From NCBI RefSeq assembly GCF_034096925.1, contig NZ_JAWZSQ010000003.1, positions 186,001 through 250,000 on the forward strand: 64,000 nucleotides of DNA. The letters run 5' to 3'. Position 1 is the stretch's first letter. Every line of letters begins with the position of its first letter. A model generated the notes under the pieces. That model searched no databases and was not told where the DNA came from. It saw only the letters and a list, made by a program, of their open reading frames with translations. This stretch comes from Patulibacter defluvii (GTDB taxonomy: Bacteria > Actinomycetota > Thermoleophilia > Solirubrobacterales > Solirubrobacteraceae). Position numbers and translations under genes: made by a program. Positions 14,248 through 22,473 of the stretch are shown here, piece after piece.

Positions 14248-17190
14248 CTAGCGGCGGGTGGTCTTCGCCTTGCCCGTCGCCGACTTGCGCTTGGCGGGCT
14301 GCGCCTTGCGGACCGCGCACGGGGTCCCGATCCGCACGCTGGCCGCCCGCGGCGCGGCGCCGTTCTGCCCGGCCAGCGCCACGCGACCGGTCAGCTTGCG
14401 GCCGCAGAGCGCCCGGGTGGTGGCGATGATCCCGTGGCGGCCGCCGTTGATGTTGAGCGTGAACGACGTGATCGGCTGGTCGGGGATCGCCGCGAACGTC
14501 GTCACCAGCTGCTTGCGGCGGATCGCGGTCGTCGAGCGGAGGTCGATCGCCACCTCGCCGCGCAGCGCCACGTAGAGCGTCGGCAGGGTCTTGATCTCGC
14601 GCCCCGTCCTCGGATCGCGGCGGACGCCCTTGACGAAGTAGACCGGGCCGCTGAGCGGGCGGTCGAGGATCGACGTCTCGGCGGTCGCGGAGCCGACGAC
14701 CGACGACGCCGGGCAGCTGCCCTTCAGCGCGTCCGCCGCCTCGCAGAGGCCCCGGGCGTTGGCCGCCGCCAGCGAGAGCGACGTCGGCAGCGCGACCGTC
14801 GCCGACCGCAGGCCGGCCTCGCCCTCGGCCTGGGTCACGGTCGCCGTCACGCGCGGGTGCTTGTGCTTGCCCATCTGGGTCTTGTTGGCGACCGCCAGCC
14901 GCACCTTCGGCGCGAACCGCAGCTGCTGGCAGCCGGTGAACGACAGCGGCGCGGCCGGGCTGGCGGTGGCGCCGCCGGCCGAGGTCAGCGTCGCCGCGAC
15001 CGCGCCGGTCGAGCACGAGGTCGGGTTGCGCAGGAAGCCGGGGCGGTCGATCCGCAGCGTCAGCTCGCGCAGCCGCAGCAGGATCCCCTCGTGGACCTGC
15101 GGCAGCGGATCGCTGTCGACCGTCACCTGGGCGCTGGCCGGGTCGATTCGCAGTGCCTGCCGGACGACGACGTGCCCCAGGTCGTAGGGGCCGGCGAGCG
15201 CGCGGACGATCGCCACCATCCCGAACGGCGCACCCTTGTAGCCGCCGGTCAGGTACAGGCTGCCGTTCAGCGCGTAGGGCGCGGCGCCCGGCCCGGCCTT
15301 GGTCGCGACGCTGCCGATCCGCGAGGCGGCGGGGCAGCTGGCGGCGGCCACGTCCTCCTCGGCGCAGCGCTGGACGCCGCGCAGCTTGGCCGTCATGCCG
15401 AGCGGCAGGCGCGCGCCGACGCCGCCCAGGTACTGGTCGCCGTCGGGCCGCGAGAGCGTCACCGTCAGCGGGGCGAAGGCGCCCGACTGGGCGGAGCCGG
15501 CGGCGATCGCGAAGCCGGGCGAGAAGCCGAGCGGCCCGCAGCCGGTGACGTTCAGCGGGCTGCCGACCGCGACCGGCGCCGTGCCCGAGTAGGGCGTGAA
15601 GGTGGTGGTGGCCGTCGCGGCGCCGCAGCTCTGCGGCGAGGCGACGATCGCCTTCGCGCCGCCGTCGAAGTCGAGCGTCATCCGCGAGAACGGCAGCTGC
15701 GGGTTGTCGGCGAAGCTGGTGGTCAGCTGGCCGCTGGTGGGATCGGCGTCGACGCGGCCCTTGAGCCGGATCGCGATCCCGCGGCCCTCGGCGGTCACGA
15801 ACAGCCGGTAGCGCTGCCCGGCCTGCGGCTGACCGAGGTAGATCGCGCCCTCCAGCGGCTCGTCGAGAAGCGGCGACTGGATCGCGACCCGGCCGACCTT
15901 CGACGCCGGCGGGCAGCTGATCGGCTGGTCGGTGCCCTGGGCCAGGTCGCGGTCGCTGCACGCCTCCAGCCCGTCGGCGGCCGAGGGGCTGATCGACATC
16001 CCGGGCGGCAGGGTCAGCTTGACGTCGCGGACGTGGGCGGCGGCGAGGCTGCCGCCGTCCTTGGTCTGCGGGACCGACAGCGAGACCGAGAGCGGGGTCG
16101 GCGCGTCGGCCTGCAGCGCGCTCGGACCGAAGCTCGTGGTCGGCGCGAACGGCAGCCGCTCGCAGCCGTCGCTGCCGACCGGGGTCGTGTCGCTCGAGCG
16201 CGAGCTCTTGCCCTTGGTCGAGGTGATCTCGATCCGGGTCGTCTGGGGCCCGCTGCAGCTGGTCGGGTTGGTCAGGAAGGCGGTGGTCTTGTCGTCCACC
16301 TGGAGCCCGCCGCGCGAGTCGGGATCGGTCTGCAGGTCGGGGCCGGCGAGGGTCAGCAGCGCCATCCCGGCGAGCCCCCGCTCGGGGTCGTGGACCGGGT
16401 CGCCGGGGACGCCCCAGAGGGTCAGCTTCGACCAGACCAGCAGCGGGTTCCGCGGCAGGTTCCTGATCTCGACGTAGGTGCCGTGGTCGGAGGGCCGGAC
16501 GCCGCCGACCAGGTCGATCGGGTCGAGGTTGCCGTCCATCATGTAGGAGAGCGTCACCTGGCGCGGGTTGATCGCGAACCGCGCGACCTGGCCCTTGGCG
16601 CGGGTCATGTTGTAGACCGGCGCGACCGCCTCGACGGTGTTGCGGCCGGTGAAGATCGTGCCGCGGACCCGCATCCGCTGGATCCCGACCTGCGACGCGA
16701 CGGGGCAGCCGCTGCCGGGCGGGCCCTTGCGCACGGCCGCGTAGTCCGGGTCGCCGGAGTCGCCGATGATCGAGAGGTTGTCGAGCTGCTCGTCGGTGCA
16801 GGTCGGGATCGCGGTCGGATCGGCGACCAGCCCGGCCGGCAGGTCGACGCGGATGTCGCGCGTGTAGCCGTAGGGCTCGCCGGGGTAGGTGTGGTTGCCG
16901 TTGGTGACCTCCTGGCTGGCCAGCCCGAACTCGGCGCTCGCGAAGGCCGGGTGGCCGCCGGCCTGGGTGAAGAGCGAGGCGCGGTCGGCGTTGCTCCCGT
17001 CGCTGGTCTTGAAGACGCCGGCCGAGAAGCTGGTCAGCCCGAAGTCGGTGTCCGGCAGCGCCGGTGGGGCCGGCATCGAGTCGGCGGCCATCGCCGGCCC
17101 GGCGACGAGCAGCGAGGCGAGGCCGAGCGCGGCGGCGAGGCCACGGGACGCGCGCCCCGTCCGCGCACGCCGATTGGAGGTGAGACCCAC
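14248..17190 (-). CDS. Large secreted multi-repeat protein, unknown function
   Basis: A 980-aa exported protein: basic N-region, hydrophobic core (LAAALGLASLLVAGPAMA) and cleavage near AADS. The rest is built of imperfect beta-rich modules of about 200 residues. Each contains a Cys-Pro motif followed by a glycine strand: CPVASQVG, CPPASKVGRVAIQSPLLDEPLEGAIYLG, CPAASRIGSVATK, CPASSVVGSATAETSILDRPLSGPVYF, often preceded by VDLPAGL/LTLPPGM-like strands and C-x(4-7)-D segments. The paired cysteines suggest disulfides in an extracellular protein. The C-terminal 20 residues are Lys/Arg/Thr-rich. I do not recognise a catalytic domain. It starts with GTG; TAGCCT lies about 40 nt upstream as a possible -10. 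Convergent with the OYE-like gene. Confidence 0.75.
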   Translation of the reverse strand: MGLTSNRRARTGRASRGLAAALGLASLLVAGPAMAADSMPAPPALPDTDFGLTSFSAGVFKTSDGSNADRASLFTQAGGHPAFASAEFGLASQEVTNGNHTYPGEPYGYTRDIRVDLPAGLVADPTAIPTCTDEQLDNLSIIGDSGDPDYAAVRKGPPGSGCPVASQVGIQRMRVRGTIFTGRNTVEAVAPVYNMTRAKGQVARFAINPRQVTLSYMMDGNLDPIDLVGGVRPSDHGTYVEIRNLPRNPLLVWSKLTLWGVPGDPVHDPERGLAGMALLTLAGPDLQTDPDSRGGLQVDDKTTAFLTNPTSCSGPQTTRIEITSTKGKSSRSSDTTPVGSDGCERLPFAPTTSFGPSALQADAPTPLSVSLSVPQTKDGGSLAAAHVRDVKLTLPPGMSISPSAADGLEACSDRDLAQGTDQPISCPPASKVGRVAIQSPLLDEPLEGAIYLGQPQAGQRYRLFVTAEGRGIAIRLKGRVDADPTSGQLTTSFADNPQLPFSRMTLDFDGGAKAIVASPQSCGAATATTTFTPYSGTAPVAVGSPLNVTGCGPLGFSPGFAIAAGSAQSGAFAPLTVTLSRPDGDQYLGGVGARLPLGMTAKLRGVQRCAEEDVAAASCPAASRIGSVATKAGPGAAPYALNGSLYLTGGYKGAPFGMVAIVRALAGPYDLGHVVVRQALRIDPASAQVTVDSDPLPQVHEGILLRLRELTLRIDRPGFLRNPTSCSTGAVAATLTSAGGATASPAAPLSFTGCQQLRFAPKVRLAVANKTQMGKHKHPRVTATVTQAEGEAGLRSATVALPTSLSLAAANARGLCEAADALKGSCPASSVVGSATAETSILDRPLSGPVYFVKGVRRDPRTGREIKTLPTLYVALRGEVAIDLRSTTAIRRKQLVTTFAAIPDQPITSFTLNINGGRHGIIATTRALCGRKLTGRVALAGQNGAAPRAASVRIGTPCAVRKAQPAKRKSATGKAKTTRR

Positions 17191-17568
17191 GGAGGCGTTC
17201 CCTTCGTCCTGTTGCAGAAGCCGGGCAGGCTAGATGAAGGACCGCTTTCGTGTCCGAGAGAAACGCCATTGTCCGACCCGCGTCGAACCGCGTACGTCGT
17301 CCGCGTTGACCGTGGCGAGTTCCCCTGCGGAACGGGGGTCGAAACGTTTTCGCCAGTGTCCGCCGTGCGCCGCCGTGCGTTGGGCCGTCCGCGCGACGGT
17401 CACCGCGGGGGCGCTTCGGAAACGTCGTCGGACATCCGTCCAGAGGCTGGGGCGGGCCAGCCCGCCGATCCCGAGCACGTGCTCGATGCCGGCGGTCCTG
17501 CCAGGGTGGAGGGGCGGCCGGCCTGGCGTAGGGTCGGTCCCGTCCGTCGCCTCACCCGGGAGCTGCTC
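17191..17568. other. Divergent intergenic region between a secreted-protein gene and an enolase-superfamily gene
   Basis: This 378-nt gap contains no convincing gene. It holds a minus-strand -10-like TAGCCT near 17230, a LacI-like GAAACGTTTT at 17341-17350, a GC palindrome GGCGGGCCAGCCCGCC (17451-17466), a perfect 14-bp palindrome at 17472-17485 and a plus-strand -10 TAGGGT at 17529-17534. Confidence 0.5.
17472..17485. promoter_or_regulatory. 14-bp perfect palindrome upstream of the enolase-superfamily gene
   Basis: CGAGCACGTGCTCG is fully self-complementary and centred about 62 bp before the transcript start predicted from TAGGGT (17529-17534). That position suits an activator of the downstream gene. 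The cognate regulator is not identifiable. Confidence 0.4.
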
Positions 17569-18615
17569 ATGACCGACCTCTGGACCGCCGTCAAGGACCT
17601 GCCGATCACGATCGAGTCGTCGTCGTTCGAGGCGTTGGTGCCGAGCGGCCCCCTGGGGATGGAGGACTACACGACGACCCAGCTGCGGCTGCGGGGTCGT
17701 GGTGAGGAGGGGATCGGTGAGCAGGTCGGGATGCCGGGTACGCAGGAGAGCCTGCGTGCCAGTGATCATTCGCTGACGGGGGAGTGGTCGACGCTGGCGG
17801 GGTTCCTGGACCATCTCGACACGATCGAGATGTGGCCGGAGGCGCCGGAGTACGAGTTGGAGCGGAACTGGCGGCGCTGGACGTTCGAGTCGGCCGCGCT
17901 CGACCTCGCGTTGCGGCAGGCGGGGACGAGCCTGCCGGAGGTGCTGGGCCGGACGCCGCGGCCGTTGACCTTCGTCAACTCGTTCGGTCTCGGCGATCCG
18001 CCCGAGATCGACAAGGTCGCCAAGCGGCGGGCGGCGCAGCCGACGGTCGGCTTCAAGCTCGACGTCGCGCCCTCGTGGACGCAGGAGATCATGGACCGCG
18101 TGGCCGCCGTCGAGGGCGTCGCCACGATCGACTTCAAGGGCCAGTACGGGATCGAGGTCGAGGACGAGGCGGCGCTGCTGGCGATGTACGAGCGGACGCT
18201 GGCCACCTTCACCGAGGCGGTCTTCGAGGACCCGCACGACGACCCGGCGATCCTCGAGCTGCTGGCGCCGTTCGCCGACCGGGTCTCCTACGACGCGCCG
18301 ATCACCACCGTCGAGTCGATCGCCGCCACCGCGATCGAGCCCCGGATCGTCAACGTCAAGCCCTGCCGCGTCGGGCGGCTGGCGGAGCTCAGCCGGCTCT
18401 ACGCCCACTGCGGGGCGACCGGCATCCGGATGTACAACGGCGGCATGGGCGAGCTGGGCGTCGGTCGCGGCCAGGCCCAGCTGCTGGCCGCGCTCTTTCA
18501 CCCCGACGCACCGAACGACATCGCACCCTCGGACTACAACCTCGAGCAGCCCCCGCCCGGCCTCCCGCCGAGCCCGCTCGATCCGGCGCCCGACCGCGGC
18601 TTCCGACGCCGCTGA
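17569..18615 (+). CDS. Enolase-superfamily (mandelate racemase/muconate-lactonising-like) enzyme
   Basis: A 348-aa protein with the capping domain followed by a modified TIM barrel. Candidate superfamily residues are visible: a Lys on the second strand (VGFKLDVAP), metal ligands on successive strands (ATIDFKGQYG; VFEDPHDD; VSYDAPITT) and a Lys on a later strand (IVNVKPCRVG). The closing segment MYNGGMGELGVGRGQAQLL replaces the usual final-strand acid. Such enzymes abstract the alpha-proton of a carboxylate (racemase, epimerase, dehydratase or synthase); the substrate here is not predictable. ATG at 17569 has GGGAG upstream, and TAGGGT at 17529 gives a leader of about 28 nt. The stop lies 3 nt from the convergent SnoaL-like gene. 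Confidence 0.75.
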   Translation: MTDLWTAVKDLPITIESSSFEALVPSGPLGMEDYTTTQLRLRGRGEEGIGEQVGMPGTQESLRASDHSLTGEWSTLAGFLDHLDTIEMWPEAPEYELERNWRRWTFESAALDLALRQAGTSLPEVLGRTPRPLTFVNSFGLGDPPEIDKVAKRRAAQPTVGFKLDVAPSWTQEIMDRVAAVEGVATIDFKGQYGIEVEDEAALLAMYERTLATFTEAVFEDPHDDPAILELLAPFADRVSYDAPITTVESIAATAIEPRIVNVKPCRVGRLAELSRLYAHCGATGIRMYNGGMGELGVGRGQAQLLAALFHPDAPNDIAPSDYNLEQPPPGLPPSPLDPAPDRGFRRR

Positions 18616-18618
18616 GGG

Positions 18619-18981
18619 CTACTCCCCGAGCATCGGCCGCGGATCGAAGGTGACCCGGACGGCCGTGATCAGGCCGTCCTCGACGTGGGTCCAGTTGGCG
18701 ACCTGCATCGGCGGCTTGCCGGCGATCGTCAGCGCCGACCAGGTGACGACGTCGCGGTCGTCGGCCAGCCGCAGCAGCACGTCGTTGGCGGTGGTGGCGG
18801 CGAACATGCCGGCCAGTCCTCGCAGGAACTCGTCGGGGCCGCGGGTCGCGCCGAGGACGCCGTCGAAGGTGACGTCGGGAGCGAGCAGCGGGCGCAGCGG
18901 CTCGGGGTCGCCGGCCGCCCAGCAGGCGAAGTAGCGCTCGGCGATCGCGCGCGGGTCGGTCGGGCGGTCGGTGGACGTCAT
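18619..18981 (-). CDS. SnoaL-like (NTF2 fold) protein
   Basis: A 120-aa protein with the standard SnoaL-2 pattern: ERYFACWAAGDPEPLRPLLAPDVTFDG at the start, then MFAATTANDVLLRLADDRDVVTWSALTIAGKPPMQVANWTHVEDGLITAVRVTFDPRPML. The family folds as a cone-shaped alpha+beta barrel and includes isomerases, cyclases and simple binding proteins; no catalytic function can be assigned. It is divergent from a LysR gene with a 70-nt gap, so LysR control is likely. An upstream extension of the frame overlaps the LysR gene and is not credible, so the ATG at 18981 is used. Confidence 0.8.
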   Translation of the reverse strand: MTSTDRPTDPRAIAERYFACWAAGDPEPLRPLLAPDVTFDGVLGATRGPDEFLRGLAGMFAATTANDVLLRLADDRDVVTWSALTIAGKPPMQVANWTHVEDGLITAVRVTFDPRPMLGE

Positions 18982-19051
18982 GGGTCGATGTTCGAGCGCC
19001 CGGTTCCAGAAGTCCAATACCTGGTTCGGATCGAATATAGAATTCTCAGTT

Positions 19052-19924
19052 ATGGAACTGCAGCAGCTGCGGTACCTCGCCGAGGTCCGGCGGCGGGGCT
19101 CGTTCACCGCCGCCGCCGAGGCGCTGCACGTCAGCCAGCCGGGGGTCTCGGCCCAGGTCGCCAAGCTCGAGCGCGAGCTGGGCGTGCGGCTGTTCGACCG
19201 CGGCGCGCGGGTGGCGACGCTGACGCCCGAGGGCCAGGCGCTGCTGCCGCACGCGACGGCCGCGCTCGACGCGGTCGGGCGGATCCGGACGGTCGCCGAC
19301 GACCTCGCCGGCGTCACCCGCGGCCAGGTCCGGATCGGGACCGTGATCGGCTGCACGATCCCGGGCTACCTGCGCGCGTTCGCCGGCTTCCGCAAGGCCC
19401 ATCCCGGCGTCGCGGTGACGGCGAGCGAGGGCAACTCCGACGACCTGATCGCCGCTCTCGCCGCCGGCGATCTCGACGTCGCCCTGGTCGCGCACGCGGT
19501 CCCGCTGCCGGCCGACTTCGACGTCGTCACCGTCGTCGACGAGCCGCTCGCCGCCGCCGTGCCGCGGACGCACCCGTGGGCCGGGCGGATCGCGGTGCCC
19601 CCCGCCGCCCTGGCCGAGCAGGACGTCCTGACCCTGCCGCCCGGAACCGGCGTCCGCGCCGCGCTGGCGACCACCTGCGCCGCCGCCGGCGTCGACCTCG
19701 TCCCGGCGGTCCAGGTCCACTCGCCCGAGGCGGCCCTGGCCCTGGCCGCCGAGGGCGCTGGCGTCGCGGTGCTCTCGCCGTCGATGATCGCCGCCCCGCT
19801 GGTCGCCGTCGCGATCGAGGGGGCCGCGCGGACCGCGCTCTCGCTGGCCACCCGCGCCGAGCCCGGTGCCGCCGCGCGGGCGTTCGCGGCGGCGCTGCGG
19901 GGCGGGTTGACGGCTGGCCGGTAG
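19052..19924 (+). CDS. LysR family transcriptional regulator
   Basis: A 290-aa protein. The N-terminal winged HTH (about 1-60) is textbook: MELQQLRYLAEVRRRGSFTAAAEALHVSQPGVSAQVAKLERELGVRLFDR. The C-terminal periplasmic-binding-like inducer domain (about 90-285) contains GTVIGCTIPGYLRAFAGFRKAHPGVAV and LVAHAVPLPADFD. TAGAAT (19038-19043) lies 8 nt before the ATG, giving a nearly leaderless transcript. It is divergent from the SnoaL-like gene, the normal LysR-target arrangement, so that gene is the first target to test. The inducer is unknown. Confidence 0.92.
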   Translation: MELQQLRYLAEVRRRGSFTAAAEALHVSQPGVSAQVAKLERELGVRLFDRGARVATLTPEGQALLPHATAALDAVGRIRTVADDLAGVTRGQVRIGTVIGCTIPGYLRAFAGFRKAHPGVAVTASEGNSDDLIAALAAGDLDVALVAHAVPLPADFDVVTVVDEPLAAAVPRTHPWAGRIAVPPAALAEQDVLTLPPGTGVRAALATTCAAAGVDLVPAVQVHSPEAALALAAEGAGVAVLSPSMIAAPLVAVAIEGAARTALSLATRAEPGAAARAFAAALRGGLTAGR

Positions 19925-20050
19925 CCGCTCCCCTGGCGCACGACGACCTGTCATACTCATCGACGTTCCGGAACGCGCGCAGCCGGACGTGGCGTCTGCG
20001 AGGGGCCCGGCGCTCGGGAAGGGCGCGGACGCAGGAACGAGGAGGCCATC

Positions 20051-20791
20051 GTGGGAGCACGGCTGCGAGACGGAGCGACGGCGGTCGCGGCGACGCTGAT
20101 GATCAGCGCGGCGGCGGGCTGCGGGAGCGACGAGCCGACGGCGGCGACGTCCCGGATCCCGCCGACGGCGAAGGTCCTGATCACGGGCCCGGACGGGAGC
20201 GGCATGGCGATCTGGCACCCGCGGACGTTCGCGGACGCGGTGGCGGGCAGCGACGTCGTGGCGGTCGCGACCGTCCGCAGCGTCCGCGAGGGATCCCAGA
20301 TCGAGGGCTCCCCGAGCCCGCCGAGCGAGGAGCTGCCGCCGCCGCTGTCGGCGTTGGCGGTCCAGATCGACGTCGAGCGGGTCATCAACCGCAGCGGCTG
20401 GGCCCGCGAGCTGCCCTCGGCGCCGACGCTCTACCTGCTCGATCCCGACGAGGACGCGCCGCTGGGCGTGACCGCCGGTCACCGCTACGTCTTCTTCCTC
20501 GCCGAGTTCGACCAGGTGGTCGAGGGGAACGACCGGGCGTACCACACGGCTTGGGCAGGCGCCTACGTGGGTGTCGACGGCGACCGGCTCGAGCAGCTGC
20601 CGGAGCACGAGCCGGGAACGACCCTGGCGCCCACCGGCTCGATCGACGACCTCACCGCCACCGCCCAGCAGGTCAGCGTCGACCGCGAGCTCGCCACCGC
20701 CGACGTCAGCGCCTCTCCCAACCCGATGCTGACCAACCGGCCGCGCTGGCGCGAGCGCTCCGGCTACCGCCCCCAGGACGACGACCGATGA
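20051..20791 (+). CDS. Putative lipoprotein of unknown function
   Basis: A 246-aa protein with a lipoprotein signal (ATLMISAAAGCGSD; lipid-modified Cys about 25). The mature region has a beta-rich core (SDVVAVATVRSVRE, LAVQIDVERVINRSGW, PTLYLLDPD, GHRYVFFLAEFD) reminiscent of NTR/OB-like secreted domains that sense or bind ligands, but I cannot name a family. The GTG start is firmly placed by GGAGG at 20041-20045. Its stop overlaps the next start (ATGA), so it is co-expressed with the secreted metalloprotease and may act with it, for example as an inhibitor or anchor (inference). Confidence 0.7.
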   Translation: MGARLRDGATAVAATLMISAAAGCGSDEPTAATSRIPPTAKVLITGPDGSGMAIWHPRTFADAVAGSDVVAVATVRSVREGSQIEGSPSPPSEELPPPLSALAVQIDVERVINRSGWARELPSAPTLYLLDPDEDAPLGVTAGHRYVFFLAEFDQVVEGNDRAYHTAWAGAYVGVDGDRLEQLPEHEPGTTLAPTGSIDDLTATAQQVSVDRELATADVSASPNPMLTNRPRWRERSGYRPQDDDR

Positions 20792-21351
20792 CTCGCGCGC
20801 GCCGCGCCGCCGGGCGGACCCTCGTCCTCCTGCTGGCGGCGATCGGGCTCCAGCCGTCCGCGGCCCACGGTCACATCGCGTACGTCACCGACGACGACTG
20901 CTGCGTCCGCTTCCAGCACCAGGACCACGACCGCGACTTCACGCTCTGGAACCAGATCGACAACGCCTCCTGGAAGGCCGGCGCCCGCCGCGCCCAGCTG
21001 CACCTGCACGACATCTACGACGGCTCGCTGCGGTTCCCGACCGCCGGCTCCTCGGGCAGCGCCGACATCGTGCTCGTCGATGCTCCCTACCCCCTGCCGT
21101 TCGTCGGACGCGCCTACCACTGGCGCCACCACGGTGGCCAGGGTCGCCTGCAGATGAACACCAACTACGGCCTGACCGAGAACCAGGCCAAGGCCGTCGT
21201 CTGCCACGAGCTGAGCCACTTCACCGGCCTCGCCCACAGCAGCAACGCCTCCGACTGCATGATCGACGACCTCGCCTACCTGGCCAGCACCAACCTCGCG
21301 GTCTCGCACCGCGACCAGAACCGCGCCGAATGGAACGCCTCGGGCCACTAG
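20788..21351 (+). CDS. Small secreted zinc metalloprotease (matrixin-like)
   Basis: A 187-aa protein with a signal peptide (TLVLLLAAIGLQPSAAHG) and the extended metzincin zinc motif HExxHxxGxxH: VVCHELSHFTGLAHS (H140, E141, H144, G147, H150). A Met shortly after (SDCMIDD) can serve as the Met-turn. Cysteines (DDDCC, VVC, SDC) could form extracellular disulfides. It lacks a recognisable long propeptide, so activation control is unclear. It overlaps the upstream lipoprotein gene by 4 nt. The closest general type is the short actinobacterial M10-like peptidases; specificity is unknown. Confidence 0.8.
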   Translation: MTRARRAAGRTLVLLLAAIGLQPSAAHGHIAYVTDDDCCVRFQHQDHDRDFTLWNQIDNASWKAGARRAQLHLHDIYDGSLRFPTAGSSGSADIVLVDAPYPLPFVGRAYHWRHHGGQGRLQMNTNYGLTENQAKAVVCHELSHFTGLAHSSNASDCMIDDLAYLASTNLAVSHRDQNRAEWNASGH

Positions 21352-21372
21352 TCGCGAGCACCGGCCCAGCAC

Positions 21373-21435
21373 CTATCGCCCGCGTATCGGGAACCGCATA
21401 CGCGCCGGCAGCAGGCCGCGGTCTTGACTGGCCGC
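21373..21435 (+). promoter_or_regulatory. VanR-type box and leaderless promoter of the vanHAX operon
   Basis: TATCGCC (21374-21380) and TATCGGG (21385-21391) are heptamers 11 bp apart, followed by GCATACG; CGCGTAT...ATACGCG (21381-21404) is also a 7-bp-arm palindrome. TTGACT (21424-21429) lies 6 nt before the ATG and acts as -10 of a leaderless mRNA. The box is centred near -43, typical of class II activation by an OmpR/PhoB-type regulator such as VanR. Confidence 0.65.
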
Positions 21436-22473
21436 ATGATCCGCAGCGATCCGGCCCGAACCGCGGCACGCCCCCGACCGCCGGCGCCCTGGGCCGCGCC
21501 GGCCACCGCCGCGACCCGGATCACGGTCTACGGGTGCGAGCAGGACGAGGCCGCGCTCTTCCGGGCCCTGGCGCCCGGCTTCGACGTCGACGCGACCATC
21601 ACCGCGGCGCCCGTCTCGGTGGCCAACGTCGCGCTGGCGGCGGGGAACCGCTGCGTCAGCGTCGGGCACAAGGCCGAGGTCACGGCGGCGACGCTGCGCG
21701 CGCTGGCCGACGTGGGCGTGACCTACCTCTCCACACGGAGCGTCGGCTGCGACCACATCGATGCGGAATGCGCGCGGGACGTCGGCATCAGCGTCGGAAC
21801 CGTCGCCTATTCGCCCGACAGCGTCGCGGACTACACGCTGATGCTGATGCTGATGGCCGTCCGGCACGCGAAGGCGATCGTCCGCCGGGCCGACGTCCAC
21901 GACTACCGCCTGCACGACCAGCGCGGTCGCGAGCTGCGCGACCTGACCGTCGGCGTGATCGGCACCGGTCGCATCGGCAGCGCGGTGATCGACCGGCTGC
22001 GGGGCTTCGGCTGCCGGGTCCTGGCCCACGACCGCCGTCCGGGCGCCGCCGTCGACCACGTGCCGCTCGACGAGCTGCTGCGGCGCAGCGACGTCGTCAC
22101 CCTCCACACGCCCCTGACCACCGAGACCCACCACCTGCTCGACCAGGCCCGGATCGCGCGGATGAAGCCGGGCGCCGTCGTCGTCAACACCGGACGCGGC
22201 GCGCTCGTCGACAGCGCGGCGCTGGTCGCGGCGCTGGAGAGCGGCCGGCTGGGCGGCGCCGCGCTCGACGTCGTGGAGGGCGAGCAGGGGATCTTCTACG
22301 CCGACCGCCGCGACCGGCCGATCGAACCCGGCCCGCTGCGGCGGCTGCAGGAGCTGCCGAACGTGCTCGTCAGCCCGCACACCGCCTACTACACCGACCA
22401 CGCGCTGCGCGACATGGTCGAGCACACGATCGCCAACTGCCTGGCGTTCGCCGGGGTGATCGAGCATGCGTAG
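21436..22473 (+). CDS. vanH: VanH-type D-lactate dehydrogenase
   Basis: A 345-aa NAD-dependent D-2-hydroxyacid dehydrogenase that reduces pyruvate to D-lactate for glycopeptide-resistant peptidoglycan. VanH hallmarks are ITVYGCEQDEAALFRALAPGF at the start, YLSTRSVGCDHID, the nucleotide loop GVIGTGRIGSA, the catalytic Arg segment VNTGRGALVDSAAL, the VanH-specific VVEGEQGIFYAD, and the catalytic His in VSPHTAYYTD. The first 30 residues are a Pro/Ala/Arg-rich extension not typical of the family; no later in-frame start exists, and the leaderless promoter supports ATG 21436. It overlaps vanA by 8 nt. VanR/VanS are not encoded in the window. Confidence 0.93.
   Translation: MIRSDPARTAARPRPPAPWAAPATAATRITVYGCEQDEAALFRALAPGFDVDATITAAPVSVANVALAAGNRCVSVGHKAEVTAATLRALADVGVTYLSTRSVGCDHIDAECARDVGISVGTVAYSPDSVADYTLMLMLMAVRHAKAIVRRADVHDYRLHDQRGRELRDLTVGVIGTGRIGSAVIDRLRGFGCRVLAHDRRPGAAVDHVPLDELLRRSDVVTLHTPLTTETHHLLDQARIARMKPGAVVVNTGRGALVDSAALVAALESGRLGGAALDVVEGEQGIFYADRRDRPIEPGPLRRLQELPNVLVSPHTAYYTDHALRDMVEHTIANCLAFAGVIEHA

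Noticed and set aside
17291..17302. AACCGCGTACGT, identical to part of the VanR-like box at 25466
   Set aside because: The TATCG repeats, the second arm and the TTGACT spacing are all missing, so it is probably a chance GC-rich match.
17341..17350. GAAACGTTTT resembling a LacI-family operator core
   Set aside because: Symmetry is imperfect and there is no LacI-type regulator in the window; too weak to call a site.
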